From Actinomycetota bacterium (GTDB lineage: Bacteria; Actinomycetota; Actinomycetes; Nanopelagicales; Nanopelagicaceae), in NCBI GenBank assembly GCA_014377015.1, contig JACMQL010000011.1:62001-126000 (forward strand): a stretch of DNA of 64,000 nucleotides, in the 5' to 3' direction. The notes under the pieces are model-generated. The model saw only the letters and a list, made by a program, of their open reading frames with translations. It was not told the DNA's origin and did no database searches. The first letter of the stretch is position 1. Every line of letters begins with the position of its first letter. Both the position numbers and the translations under genes were made by a program. This document shows, in pieces, positions 1 through 9,823 of the stretch.

Positions 1-631
1 CCTCGACTTGCTGCGCGGCCTTTGCAGTGTCGGCTTCGTTTTTTGCTGATGCCACTTTATTGGTGGCTTTCTGTTGGGCAATCTTCGCGTTCAGCGCCTT
101 GCGCTTAGCTTCGCGCGCCACAACTTCGGCTGCTTTGTACCGATCTAGCGCAGTTGAGTTGTTAGATCCCAATGTTGTGAGAGTTGAAAGGCGATCAACC
201 AAGTCCTGTGGTCCGTTGGAACTTAACAAAGGCTCGATATCAGTTAAACCGCCGCCCATGATGTAAGCGTTCGAAGCGAGTCGACCAATAGTGCGATGGG
301 CAGCACTAACCGACTGGGCAGTTCTCTTGGCATGAATGCTTGCCGTCAAAGCAATTCGCTTGGCAACTACTAATTCCCGCTGTGCGCGCTGATATCGATT
401 TAGCGCAGATTGCGCACGTGAAGTTAAAGTACGCAAAGTTTGGGTTGCCTCAGCAAGTTTGGCTGACGCCATTCGTGCGGCGGCGCGCTTAGCATCTTCT
501 GCTTTCTGCGCAGCCTCGATCTGCGCCAGAGTTGGCTTAGGAGTCTTAGCCAGCGCAGGAGTGGTCGTGAAAATCAGACCTGTGGCCACGACAATTGAAG
601 TGGCAAGGATTCCGTATCTTTGGGGACGCAA
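1..631 (-). CDS. Secreted coiled-coil protein, probably the N-terminal part of a NlpC/P60-type peptidoglycan hydrolase (runs off left edge)
   Basis: Reverse-strand reading from TTG at 631 after GGAGG: MRPQRYGILATSIVVATGLIFTTTPALAKTPKPTLAQIEAAQKAEDAKRAAARMASAKLAEATQTLRTLTSRAQSALNRYQRAQ..., a signal peptide plus Ala/Lys/Gln-rich coiled coil. Absent from ORF track because it has no stop in the window. Confidence 0.7.
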   Translation of the reverse strand, partial: MRPQRYGILATSIVVATGLIFTTTPALAKTPKPTLAQIEAAQKAEDAKRAAARMASAKLAEATQTLRTLTSRAQSALNRYQRAQRELVVAKRIALTASIHAKRTAQSVSAAHRTIGRLASNAYIMGGGLTDIEPLLSSNGPQDLVDRLSTLTTLGSNNSTALDRYKAAEVVAREAKRKALNAKIAQQKATNKVASAKNEADTAKAAQQVE

Positions 632-700
632 GGGGAACCTCCTAAGGCGCAAATAGTAAGCGCCTGGGCTGAGAATTCAGCCGATATCGGGGTTGTGTCT

Positions 701-1492
701 TTAGTTTGATACATCCCGGTGCCGAAAGAGCACCGCAACAACAAGAACTCCGAACGCTAGGTATCCCAAAAGAGTTGTAATCGCATGCGAGTAGGAGGCA
801 TTGAAATCGCCGCCAGATGCAATCGAATTTATCAGTTGGCCCGGCATCCACTGCGCCGAATTTTTCACCACCGCTGACAGGATTGTCTCAATCACAAGCA
901 ACCAAGCAACGCCGATAGAGATTGCGCTAATAGGCGAGCGCAGAAGAAGGCCGAGAATCATTCCGATCGTCCCGAAGGCGATGACCGAGAGGAACACATT
1001 TATAAAAGTGTGAATCAACGCTGTGCGTGCATCTGCGGTAGTCCATAGCTCGCTGCTGACTTTGGCCCTCTCGGCAAGAGCAAATGCAAGACCGATGCTT
1101 ACTGCCGCTGACAAGATCACAGAGATTAATGAGAACAGCGCCATTGAAATGAATTTTCCGGCCAACAGCGTCATTCTCTTCGGCTGTCTGACCAGCAAAT
1201 TACGCAAAGTGCCGTAGGTGTATTCCTGAGCCGTTTGCGATGCGAAAACACATAATGCAACCAAGCCGAGCAAGCCAGCCGAGCCGCTAAAGCCAATCGT
1301 TATTCCTTTAAAGGACGAAAGAACTTGTCGATTGATCAGTTGACCTTCGCGCGAATTTCCATTTCCAGAATCAATCATGAGAAAAAGAAGTGAAGTGACT
1401 AACGCTGTCACTCCCATAACTGCAATCAGAGTTCCGTAGAAAAGCGTTGGTCGGCGCAGTTTGCGCCATTCAGCTCGAAACACTCGATTCAT
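701..1492 (-). CDS. ABC-2 type transporter permease
   Basis: 263 aa, about six hydrophobic segments; overlaps the ATPase gene by 4 bp. Confidence 0.85.
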   Translation of the reverse strand: MNRVFRAEWRKLRRPTLFYGTLIAVMGVTALVTSLLFLMIDSGNGNSREGQLINRQVLSSFKGITIGFSGSAGLLGLVALCVFASQTAQEYTYGTLRNLLVRQPKRMTLLAGKFISMALFSLISVILSAAVSIGLAFALAERAKVSSELWTTADARTALIHTFINVFLSVIAFGTIGMILGLLLRSPISAISIGVAWLLVIETILSAVVKNSAQWMPGQLINSIASGGDFNASYSHAITTLLGYLAFGVLVVAVLFRHRDVSN

Positions 1493-2415
1493 TTCTGATC
1501 TCCTGTCATCTCGAAGAATGTCTCCTCAAGTGATGGAAGCACTGGGGCCAACTGGGCGAGGACAATTCCAGAATCAAAGGCCAATCTATTAAGCACTGGT
1601 GCCCATTGCGTCGGACCGAGGATGTGGGCAGTGTCGTTGATGATTGAACCTTCGTGACCTGCATCGTGGGCTATCTGCACAAGGCGCAACAAATCCTTGG
1701 GGTCCAGACTTCTTGCCATGATCGTTGGTTGCTGTCGCAGCAAGAGATCTTGTGTTTTACCCGCGAAGATCACTTCGCCTTTACGTAGCATGACGAGGGA
1801 ATCACTGATCATCTCGATTTCTGAAAGTAGATGCGACGATATAAATACCGTTGTTCCGTCATCGGCGAGGGTTCGCAGCAACTCACGAATTTCTTGAATC
1901 CCCGCCGGATCAAGTCCGTTTGTGGGCTCGTCCAAAACCAACAAATGTGGATTGGGTAGTAATGCTGCTGCTATTCCCAAACGTTGCTTCATTCCAAGTG
2001 AATATGTTTTGTATTTAGAGTCTCCTCGATCACCTAAACCAACGCGCTCGAGCAGATCTTGTATTTGGTGAATTGAATAGCCGCCCAGGTCGGCCAAGAC
2101 CCGCAGATTTTCAGCTCCACTTAACGCTGGGTAAAAAGCCGGACCTTCAATCATTGCTCCAACGCGGTGCAAATATCTCTCGGGGTGATTGATTGACTCG
2201 CCCAGAATTGTCGCGGTACCAGCAGTTGGTGAAATCAATCCCAAGAGCATGCGCATCGTGGTCGTCTTGCCTGAGCCATTAGGTCCGACAAAACCGCAGA
2301 CAGTTCCTAGCGAGACCTCGAAAGTTGCATGAGAAACAGCGACACGATCGCCGTATTTCTTCGTCAGATCCGTTGCAGAAATCGCAATTTCGGGTTTATT
2401 GAACATGGTTGTCAC
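1489..2415 (-). CDS. ABC transporter ATP-binding protein
   Basis: Walker A GPNGSGKTT, signature YSLGMKQRLGIA, Walker B LLVLDEPTNGLDP. Start could be 2406 (ATG) or 2415 (GTG). Confidence 0.95.
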   Translation of the reverse strand: MTTMFNKPEIAISATDLTKKYGDRVAVSHATFEVSLGTVCGFVGPNGSGKTTTMRMLLGLISPTAGTATILGESINHPERYLHRVGAMIEGPAFYPALSGAENLRVLADLGGYSIHQIQDLLERVGLGDRGDSKYKTYSLGMKQRLGIAAALLPNPHLLVLDEPTNGLDPAGIQEIRELLRTLADDGTTVFISSHLLSEIEMISDSLVMLRKGEVIFAGKTQDLLLRQQPTIMARSLDPKDLLRLVQIAHDAGHEGSIINDTAHILGPTQWAPVLNRLAFDSGIVLAQLAPVLPSLEETFFEMTGDQK

Positions 2416-2429
2416 CTTACACTTTCCAC

Positions 2430-3650
2430 ATGTCGAAGCGCCCTTGGGGATACCAGCCTCTGCCTAACCGACCGGATCCTGATTGGTCACTGCACCCAGA
2501 TACCCATGCCGTCCGAACGGGATTGGCGCGCTCTGGCTTCGGTGAGACTTCAGAAGCGCTCTACCTCACCAGTGGTTTCACATATGCCAGCGCAGAGCAG
2601 GCTGTTGAGTCATTTACAGACGAGACCGATCACTTTGTATACGGGCGATTCGCAAACCCGACGATTGCAATGTTTGAACAACGGTTAGCTGCGATCGAGG
2701 GAGCTGAATTCTGCGTTGCAACCGGATCTGGAATGTCGGCGATGTTCGCGTCCATAGCTTGCTTGGTAAAGGCCGGTGACCGAGTTGTCGCCTCTGCATC
2801 AATGTTTAGTTCTTGTTACGTCATCCTCATGGAAATCCTGCCTAAATGGGGAGTCACTACAGAATTGGTAGCAGGAAATAATCCCGAAGATTGGGCCAAA
2901 GCGCTCTCGCAACCAACCGCCGCAGTCTTCATAGAAACTCCGAGCAACCCGATGCTCGACATCGTGGATATCGCGATGGTTAGTGAGCTCGCGCATAGAG
3001 TCGGTGCAACCGTGATCGTCGATAACGTTATGGCATCACCAATTCTGCAAAAACCACTTCAGCATGGTGCCGATGTCGTGATGTACTCCGCGACCAAACA
3101 TATCGATGGTCAAGGTCGCGTCCTTGCGGGCGCGATTCTTGGAAGTTTTTCTTATATCCACGAATACCTCAATCCGTTCATTCGACATACCGGACCATCT
3201 CTCAGTCCTTTCAACGCCTGGGTGCTCGTGAAATCTCTCGAGACAATTGGGATGCGAGTTGAGCGAATGAGCAGCAGCGCACAGCGGATCGCAGAGTTCC
3301 TCGAAGCGCGACCTGAAATCAAAGAAGTGCGATATCCAGGCCTACCTTCGCATCACGATTATGCAATTGCACAGAAGCAGATGACTGGCGGTGGCTCGAC
3401 CATTGGCATTGAATTCAACAATGATCAATCCGGAGTTTTTGCTTTCATGAATGCTCTACGAGTTATAGATATTTCAAATAATCTCGGCGACAGCAAATCA
3501 CTTATAACTCATCCGGCTTCGACAACTCATCGTCGCCTTTTACCCGAGATACAAGCTGAGATGGGAATTACCCAATCCGTACTTCGATTGTCAGTGGGGC
3601 TAGAGCATCCATCGGATCTTTTGCACGATATTGAGCGAGCCCTCAAGTAA
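2430..3650 (+). CDS. metZ: O-succinylhomoserine sulfhydrylase (Cys/Met metabolism PLP enzyme)
   Basis: HPDTHAVRTGLARSGFGETSEALYLTSGFTY; PLP lysine region YSATKHIDGQGR; likely start MSKRPWG at 2430. Confidence 0.9.
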   Translation: MSKRPWGYQPLPNRPDPDWSLHPDTHAVRTGLARSGFGETSEALYLTSGFTYASAEQAVESFTDETDHFVYGRFANPTIAMFEQRLAAIEGAEFCVATGSGMSAMFASIACLVKAGDRVVASASMFSSCYVILMEILPKWGVTTELVAGNNPEDWAKALSQPTAAVFIETPSNPMLDIVDIAMVSELAHRVGATVIVDNVMASPILQKPLQHGADVVMYSATKHIDGQGRVLAGAILGSFSYIHEYLNPFIRHTGPSLSPFNAWVLVKSLETIGMRVERMSSSAQRIAEFLEARPEIKEVRYPGLPSHHDYAIAQKQMTGGGSTIGIEFNNDQSGVFAFMNALRVIDISNNLGDSKSLITHPASTTHRRLLPEIQAEMGITQSVLRLSVGLEHPSDLLHDIERALK

Positions 3651-4536
3651 GGAGTTGCGCTACCACTAACAGCACTGAGTACAAACTCAAATAACTAATC
3701 GATGCATGAAAGATCTTGCCTGCGACCTTTGTATAAATTTCTGAAGAGTCCTGCAATTGAAGTAGCTGATAAGCAAATACCAGACCCAGAATTAACGTCC
3801 CCACAAAAGCCCAGGTCTGCAACTCTGCCAATTGAATTACCGCTAGCGATGAAATTACCATAGCGATAGTATGAAACCACATTTCGGTGCGAACGCGCGA
3901 TTTAGGAGCGACAACAGGAAGCATGGGAATTCCAGCGGCTGCATAATCATCACGGTACTTAATTGCGAGCGACCAAAAATGCGGTGGAGTCCAGAAGAAA
4001 ATCACCATGAAGAACGCAAAGGCACTCCAAGAAAGTGAATTGGTTATCGCCGCCCAACCGATAAAAACTGGCATGCAGCCGGCGATTCCACCCCACACAA
4101 TGTTTTGTGCAGTGCGCCGTTTAAGCGCCATCGTGTAGACGAGTACATAAAATGCAATAGCAATCAAAGCTAGTAACGTCGCGAGGGCAGTCGTGAAAAC
4201 CCAGAAGATAACTAAGGAAATAATTCCAATGACTGTCGCAAATATTGTGGCTGCCTTCTTAGTCAAAACCCCTGTCACTAAAGGGCGCTTGGCTGTGCGT
4301 GCCATAAGTCGATCGATGTCGCTTTCCACGATCATGTTGAACGCGTTTGCCGATCCCGCGGCAAGCAGTCCGCCGAAGATTGTCGCCACACTTACCACCA
4401 GCGGTGGTACACCTTTGTATGCCAGCACCAGTGCAGGCAATGTCGTCACAAGCAGCAACTCCACCACTCGCAACTTCATCAGGTCGAGGTATCCGCGAGC
4501 GGCGACGGAAAAACTTACGGGGGAATCAATGCTCAC
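3643..4536 (-). CDS. ctaB: Protoheme IX farnesyltransferase
   Basis: UbiA-family motifs NAFNMIVESDIDRLMARTAKRPL and DDYAAAGIPMLPVV; polytopic. Confidence 0.95.
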   Translation of the reverse strand: MSIDSPVSFSVAARGYLDLMKLRVVELLLVTTLPALVLAYKGVPPLVVSVATIFGGLLAAGSANAFNMIVESDIDRLMARTAKRPLVTGVLTKKAATIFATVIGIISLVIFWVFTTALATLLALIAIAFYVLVYTMALKRRTAQNIVWGGIAGCMPVFIGWAAITNSLSWSAFAFFMVIFFWTPPHFWSLAIKYRDDYAAAGIPMLPVVAPKSRVRTEMWFHTIAMVISSLAVIQLAELQTWAFVGTLILGLVFAYQLLQLQDSSEIYTKVAGKIFHASISYLSLYSVLLVVAQLLT

Positions 4537-4625
4537 CGCCCTAGATTACTCAGCAATATTGACTGGTGTTCCCAGTCGCTTTTAAGACCAGAAAGTTACA
4601 TTTCCCTCAAAGAAAGGAAAGTCGC

Positions 4626-5195
4626 TTGAGCGCACCTGATTTTGCGGGCACCGAATCACACAAGCCTGAATGGTTCTCTCTTATAGATGCTGATCCGCGT
4701 ATTCAGCACCACCCCCGTAACCGACGGATTCGCGTAATAGCTTTGGCTGGTCCACTTCTCCTGATCAGCACAGGTCTTCTTTTTGCGCAGGCCAGCGAGA
4801 GCCAGAATGCCTCAGCGAAAGAGAGTTCCTCCATCAGCGCAACTGTCACCTCTGGCAATAGTGAATTGGCAAGTTCACAAGCCGTCGTCATTGACTCCGT
4901 CGCAAACGGCGTAGTCGCAGAACCTGGTGCAACCTCCTTGGTGACAGTTACGTCACAGACCTCAAGGTCTCCAACCAATTCAAATCAATCAACCTTTCCA
5001 CCTTCCACTCCTTCAGGGACTGATATTAAGTTGGCCAACCTTGGAAAAAATCAAGGTTTCGTAGCTCCAGCGCCCTTTGCAACTAAGTCTTTTTCCTCAG
5101 ATGATGGCGATGATGATACGGATATTTCTGATAAAAGTAATGGTGAAGATGAGGGATACGAGCACGAAGATTCCGACGAAGGCGATGACGATTAA
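4626..5195 (+). CDS. Hypothetical single-TM protein with acidic Asp/Glu-rich C-terminus
   Basis: TTG at 4626 after GAAAGGAAA (ORF track extends to 4566); TM VIALAGPLLLISTGLLFA; tail DDGDDDTDISDKSNGEDEGYEHEDSDEGDDD. Confidence 0.6.
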   Translation: MSAPDFAGTESHKPEWFSLIDADPRIQHHPRNRRIRVIALAGPLLLISTGLLFAQASESQNASAKESSSISATVTSGNSELASSQAVVIDSVANGVVAEPGATSLVTVTSQTSRSPTNSNQSTFPPSTPSGTDIKLANLGKNQGFVAPAPFATKSFSSDDGDDDTDISDKSNGEDEGYEHEDSDEGDDD

Positions 5196-5212
5196 CTAGA
5201 TATCGTTAGCAC

Positions 5213-6343
5213 ATGCGCAAACGACACATCGCAGTACTTACTTGCGCGCTGATACTTTTCGGCGCCGGTCAAGCAGTTGGATCAGAAGACAGTGATTCGC
5301 CAACCGTCATCCCGAGCGCAACGCCGGCGGAGATAAAACTCACGTCGGACTCAAAGTTGGTTCTTGTTAAGACAATTACTGGGGAAATAACTCCGAAATC
5401 TGTGCGGTCATCAAAATTCGGAATCGTCAGCGCACACAACATGATGTACCGCCACTCCATCACGATTTACAATTCCAAGACTTTTGCATTGATCAAGACC
5501 ATTCCTGACAAAGTCCAACTTTCCTCATTCGGCCTGAAAGGCTATTCCGGTACATACCAAGGCGCCCCGGTAGAAGGGGCTTTCTCGCCAGATGAGAAAT
5601 ACCTATACGTCACGAACTATGCAATGTACGGAAAAGGATTCAATCGCGAAGGGCATGACACGTGTTCACCTGCCTCGAACTTCGACAAGAGTTACTTGTA
5701 TCGAATTAATCTTGATAAGTACGTCATCGACGCTGTTTATCAAGTAGGCGTGGTGCCGAAAGTTGTCGAAGTTACCCCTGACAATAAGTACGTCCTTGTC
5801 ACCAACTGGTGTTCCTACGACTTAAAGGTAATTTCTGTCGCGACCCAAAAAGTGGTGAAAACTATCAAGATCGGGGCTTATCCGCGTGGAATCACGGTTT
5901 CCAGTGATGCGAAAACTGCCTATGTCGCGCAGATGGGTGGCTCCTCCATCCACCGCATCAATCTCACGAATTTGAGCACCAGCACTATCTACATTGGCTC
6001 CAACCCGCGAGCTCTGGTTCTTTCACCAGATAATAAAACTTTGTACGCCACTCTCAATCGTTCGGGAAAAGTCGTTGCGTTCGATCTAGTTAGAGGCAGG
6101 CAAGTTGCCAGCGTGACTACTGGCAAAGCGGCACGAAGTTTGGCTATCTCCACCGATGGGAGCGCGATATTTGTCGTCAATTTTGTAAGTGGAACGGTAT
6201 CTAAGGTCGCAACCGCCGGCTTAAAAGTTATGCAGACAGTCTGGGCCTGCAATCACCCAATCGGTGTCACATTTGATGAATCTACAAATAGAACGTGGGT
6301 CGCGTGCTATCACGGACAGATAAAAGTTTTTGACAATAAATAG
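5213..6343 (+). CDS. Secreted YVTN-type beta-propeller protein
   Basis: Signal peptide MRKRHIAVLTCALILFGAGQAVG; repeated blades (VVEVTPDNKYVLVTNW, RGITVSSDAKTAYVAQ, RALVLSPDNKTLYATL, RSLAISTDGSAIFVVN). Confidence 0.85.
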   Translation: MRKRHIAVLTCALILFGAGQAVGSEDSDSPTVIPSATPAEIKLTSDSKLVLVKTITGEITPKSVRSSKFGIVSAHNMMYRHSITIYNSKTFALIKTIPDKVQLSSFGLKGYSGTYQGAPVEGAFSPDEKYLYVTNYAMYGKGFNREGHDTCSPASNFDKSYLYRINLDKYVIDAVYQVGVVPKVVEVTPDNKYVLVTNWCSYDLKVISVATQKVVKTIKIGAYPRGITVSSDAKTAYVAQMGGSSIHRINLTNLSTSTIYIGSNPRALVLSPDNKTLYATLNRSGKVVAFDLVRGRQVASVTTGKAARSLAISTDGSAIFVVNFVSGTVSKVATAGLKVMQTVWACNHPIGVTFDESTNRTWVACYHGQIKVFDNK

Positions 6344-6347
6344 TCTG

Positions 6348-7595
6348 CTACAAGTTGGCTGTCGCGGGGAAGGCTAACTTTCCAACGAGTCGATCTAATG
6401 TAGTTCGGGCATTTCGTGTCGAGGTAGAACCCTTTTTAATTCTGTCAGCAAAGGCCACGAAAATATATTCGTCATCGCCCGCACTCACATATCCCGCAAG
6501 AGACACCGTTCCATCCAATGTGCCGGTCTTTGCATGAACCAAGCCGACTGCATACGGAGATGTCTCAATAAATCTATCTTGCAAAGTCCCCGATACTCCT
6601 GACACTGGTAGCCCGGCATAAATCGGTGCAAATAAATCATTGTCGCGAATCCTTATTAATAGATCGGCAATCATCTGCGCCGTCACGCGGTTCTGCTTCG
6701 ACAAACCACTTCCGTCTTTCACTGAAAGTCCGGTTGAATCAATTCCTTGCTCCGTTAAGAATTCGCGCAGCGCAGCTGAAACTCCCGCGATATTTCTCGG
6801 ATATCCATTGGCTACTGCACCCGCCTCTACTAATCGGTCAGCCAGTAGGTTGTCGCTCCAACGAAGCGAGTACTCGACCATCGCTTTTACGGTCGGAGAT
6901 AAAACCGTGGCGATCTTTTCGATCGAAAGCTCCTTAGCCTGCTCGGCGTTGACGGCGGTAAAATACGCCTTGATATTGCGGCTTTTGAAGTAAGTTCCCA
7001 AAGCGTTGATATCCGCAAGGTAGAGGCCGTTGTACTTCACGGAAATCGTGCGTGGAACTCCACCCTCTAGTGGGATCATCCACTCAATCGCCTTATTGCC
7101 CAAACTCGTCAATGAAGCCCGCTTATTAGCCACAGCATCCACATGGCGCGATGCCATCCAAGGATCGAAAGCACCAACGACCACAAGACTGCGCGGTGTC
7201 GGCCCGAGAGAGATCGTCGTGTCATAACGAAAATTGGGATCAAGGTTTTGCAGAGCCAGGGCGGCAGAGAGCAACTTCAAAACGGAAGCCGGCTTCCGCG
7301 GAGACATGGGATCCTTCTCGAAAATCACCTCACCACTACCTCGATCAATAAGAATTATCGATGGGTCCGCAAGAGAAGCCGATTCTGAGATTCTCTCAAA
7401 AGTCTTTGCAATGGCCGCAATGCTTTGCAGAGGTGTGGCCGATGCCGATACCAAGGTCGCGGGAGCCACCGTTGCAACCGCCATCACAAGGGTTGCGAAA
7501 AGCAAAGCGTGAGCTTTGAAAGAACGCCTACGGAGAATTACCAGAGGACGGCTATCAGAATATTCGCGATGGTTAAACCGATAAGCGAAAGCCAA
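6348..7595 (-). CDS. dacB: D-alanyl-D-alanine carboxypeptidase/endopeptidase (PBP4, peptidase S13)
   Basis: SPRKPASVLKLLSA (SxxK), YSLRWSDNLLADRL (SxN), HAKTGTLDGTVSLAGY (KTG). 5' end uncertain; TTG at 7595 overlaps upstream gene. Confidence 0.9.
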   Translation of the reverse strand: MAFAYRFNHREYSDSRPLVILRRRSFKAHALLFATLVMAVATVAPATLVSASATPLQSIAAIAKTFERISESASLADPSIILIDRGSGEVIFEKDPMSPRKPASVLKLLSAALALQNLDPNFRYDTTISLGPTPRSLVVVGAFDPWMASRHVDAVANKRASLTSLGNKAIEWMIPLEGGVPRTISVKYNGLYLADINALGTYFKSRNIKAYFTAVNAEQAKELSIEKIATVLSPTVKAMVEYSLRWSDNLLADRLVEAGAVANGYPRNIAGVSAALREFLTEQGIDSTGLSVKDGSGLSKQNRVTAQMIADLLIRIRDNDLFAPIYAGLPVSGVSGTLQDRFIETSPYAVGLVHAKTGTLDGTVSLAGYVSAGDDEYIFVAFADRIKKGSTSTRNARTTLDRLVGKLAFPATANL

Positions 7596-7909
7596 ACCGC
7601 AGTCTTAACTTCAGCCCTCTTTTGATACTTGACAATTAAATAGATGATGACGCCCAGGATAAGAAATTTAACCCCGACTTTAGCTTGATCAAACTCTTCC
7701 CACTTGACCGCATCTTGACCGTGCAGGCTGTTGCGAATTCCAACCATAAGTCCGCCGGCGACGAGTGCCGTCAACGCGGCATGCAAAGTGCCAACCGGAA
7801 TAACGCGAGACTTTTTGGTGGCCTGTGTTAGAAGGAGCACCAAGATGCCAACTACTGAGAGGATATGGACGATCAAAGAAATATTATTTACCCAACCGAG
7901 TGCAGTCAC
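7538..7909 (-). CDS. Small integral membrane protein, unknown function
   Basis: 123 aa, four hydrophobic segments, ATG start, upstream of dacB. Confidence 0.7.
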   Translation of the reverse strand: MTALGWVNNISLIVHILSVVGILVLLLTQATKKSRVIPVGTLHAALTALVAGGLMVGIRNSLHGQDAVKWEEFDQAKVGVKFLILGVIIYLIVKYQKRAEVKTAVWLSLIGLTIANILIAVLW

Positions 7910-7963
7910 CTTGAAACCCTTCTAATGAAGCCTAGATAGCGCAATGAATGTATTCAGTTTAGA

Positions 7964-8626
7964 GTGCGGTTCATGCTTCCACCACCAGCCATACCACCAG
8001 CTCAGATTGGCCCAGGTGAATTTTTCCCAGTTATAGGAGTGGGGCCACATCCACAACCTTGGCCTACGGGTGAGGATTTTGATCCTGAGTTGCTCGAACT
8101 TGGTGATCGACGCAATGTCTTGGATAGATATCGTTACTGGAAAGTTGCAGCAATAGTCGCTGATTTGAATACAAAGCGACACAAACTTCACATTGCCATA
8201 GAGAATTGGCAACATGACCTGAACATTGGATCAATCGTGCGCACGGCAAATGCATTCAACGTGGCAGGCGTTCATATTGTGGGAAAGCGCGATTGGAATC
8301 GTCGCGGCGCCATGGTCACCGATCGATATCTCACCGTGATGCATCATCCGACTATCTCTGATTTTGCATCGTGGGCAAAAAGCGCTCACATTCCTATTGT
8401 CGGCATAGACAACGTTCCAGGATCCACGAAGCTCGAAAGTGCAACGTTGCCTGAGGAATGCGTGCTTCTCTTTGGTCAAGAAGGTGCTGGCATGTCAGAC
8501 GAAGCGATCGCCGTCTGTCCAGTGCTTTACGCCATTGAGCAATACGGATCGACCCGTTCTATGAACGCTTCGGCCGCGGGAGCGATTGCCATGTATCACT
8601 GGGCACTTCAGCATCTTCCCAAGTAG
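7964..8626 (+). CDS. SpoU/TrmH-family RNA 2'-O-methyltransferase
   Basis: IENWQHDLNIGSIVRTANAFNVAGVHIVG, LLFGQEGAGMSDEAI, YGSTRSMNASAAGAIAMYHW (SPOUT motifs). Confidence 0.9.
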   Translation: MRFMLPPPAIPPAQIGPGEFFPVIGVGPHPQPWPTGEDFDPELLELGDRRNVLDRYRYWKVAAIVADLNTKRHKLHIAIENWQHDLNIGSIVRTANAFNVAGVHIVGKRDWNRRGAMVTDRYLTVMHHPTISDFASWAKSAHIPIVGIDNVPGSTKLESATLPEECVLLFGQEGAGMSDEAIAVCPVLYAIEQYGSTRSMNASAAGAIAMYHWALQHLPK

Positions 8627-8644
8627 CAATCACATGAAGGGGCG

Positions 8645-9823
8645 TTGAATCAGTTGAGAAAAGAGTGGCTTACACGTAACCTAGCAATTCTTACTTTGGT
8701 CTCACTTGCGCAAGATGCGGCTAGCGAATTGCTATATCCCCTGATTCCAATTCTTCTCACTAGTGTGATTGGGGCGGCACCTTTAGCGCTGGGACTTATC
8801 GAAGGATGCGCTGAGGCGGCCGCTGGTTTTACCAAACTGCTCTCTGGGCGAGCCAGTGATCGAATAGGGCGCAAACCATTCATTGTTGCGGGATATTCAG
8901 TAGCAGGAATCGGAAAAGTAATGGTGGTAACGGCATCGGCCTGGCCACTATTCTTGCTTGGTCGCATCACTGATCGAATCGGAAAAGGCTTAAGAAGTAC
9001 ACCCAGAGATGCGCTAATTCATGATTCGGTGCCAGAACAGCATTTAGGAAAAGCTTTCGGATTCCATCGTGCGGGCGATAATTTAGGCGCGGTGATTGGT
9101 CCGTTACTTGCCCTAGCAGGGCTTTCATTATTCAACGACGATGTTCGCAAAGTAGCAATGTGGGCCCTCATCCCGGCCTTCATATCTGCCGCCCTCACTT
9201 TTTTTATTAAAGATAAATCGAGGGCGCAGATAAAGGCACAGCCTTCGATTCCACCGTCCGGTCCACTGCCTGCACCTCTTAAGCGCGCAATTGCGCTTCT
9301 GGTCTTTATTCAACTTACAAATATTCCCGATGCGCTTCTGCTATTGCGTCTACACGACATTGGATTTTCTACACGTGGAGTTGTTCTTGCTTACGTTCTC
9401 TTTAGTGCTGTCACGATGCTGCTCGCCTTCCCCGGCGGTTACCTGTCAGATCGATTCTCCCCTCGAATTATTTATTCGATTGGTTTACTCGCCTTTGCGA
9501 TCGCTTATTTCACACTTGGCTTTACTCAGAACCACACCTACGCAGTGTTGGCGTTAGTTCTCTATGGATTCTTCCCCGCGCTCACTGATGGAGTGGGCAA
9601 AGCATGGATCGCTGGGCTGAGCGCTTCGAACCAACGTGGAAAGGCGCAGGGTGTTTATCAAGCATCAATGAATTTTGCAGTTCTGGGCGCTGGAATATGG
9701 GGCGGGCTCCTCTGGAGTCAGGGTGAAAAGCAGTGGCCTCTGATCGTCGCGGCTATCGGAGCGCTAGTGGGAATCTTCATCCTCTTCGGAGAGAACGTCA
9801 GAAACAGCCGCAAGCCTTCTTAG
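8645..9823 (+). CDS. MFS transporter
   Basis: About 12 hydrophobic segments; SGRASDRIGRKPFIVAGY MFS loop motif; TTG start. Confidence 0.9.
   Translation: MNQLRKEWLTRNLAILTLVSLAQDAASELLYPLIPILLTSVIGAAPLALGLIEGCAEAAAGFTKLLSGRASDRIGRKPFIVAGYSVAGIGKVMVVTASAWPLFLLGRITDRIGKGLRSTPRDALIHDSVPEQHLGKAFGFHRAGDNLGAVIGPLLALAGLSLFNDDVRKVAMWALIPAFISAALTFFIKDKSRAQIKAQPSIPPSGPLPAPLKRAIALLVFIQLTNIPDALLLLRLHDIGFSTRGVVLAYVLFSAVTMLLAFPGGYLSDRFSPRIIYSIGLLAFAIAYFTLGFTQNHTYAVLALVLYGFFPALTDGVGKAWIAGLSASNQRGKAQGVYQASMNFAVLGAGIWGGLLWSQGEKQWPLIVAAIGALVGIFILFGENVRNSRKPS

Noticed and set aside
27-266. Plus-strand ORF 79 aa (and 459..656 +)
   Set aside because: Antisense to a better minus-strand reading (1..631) with signal peptide, RBS and coiled coil.
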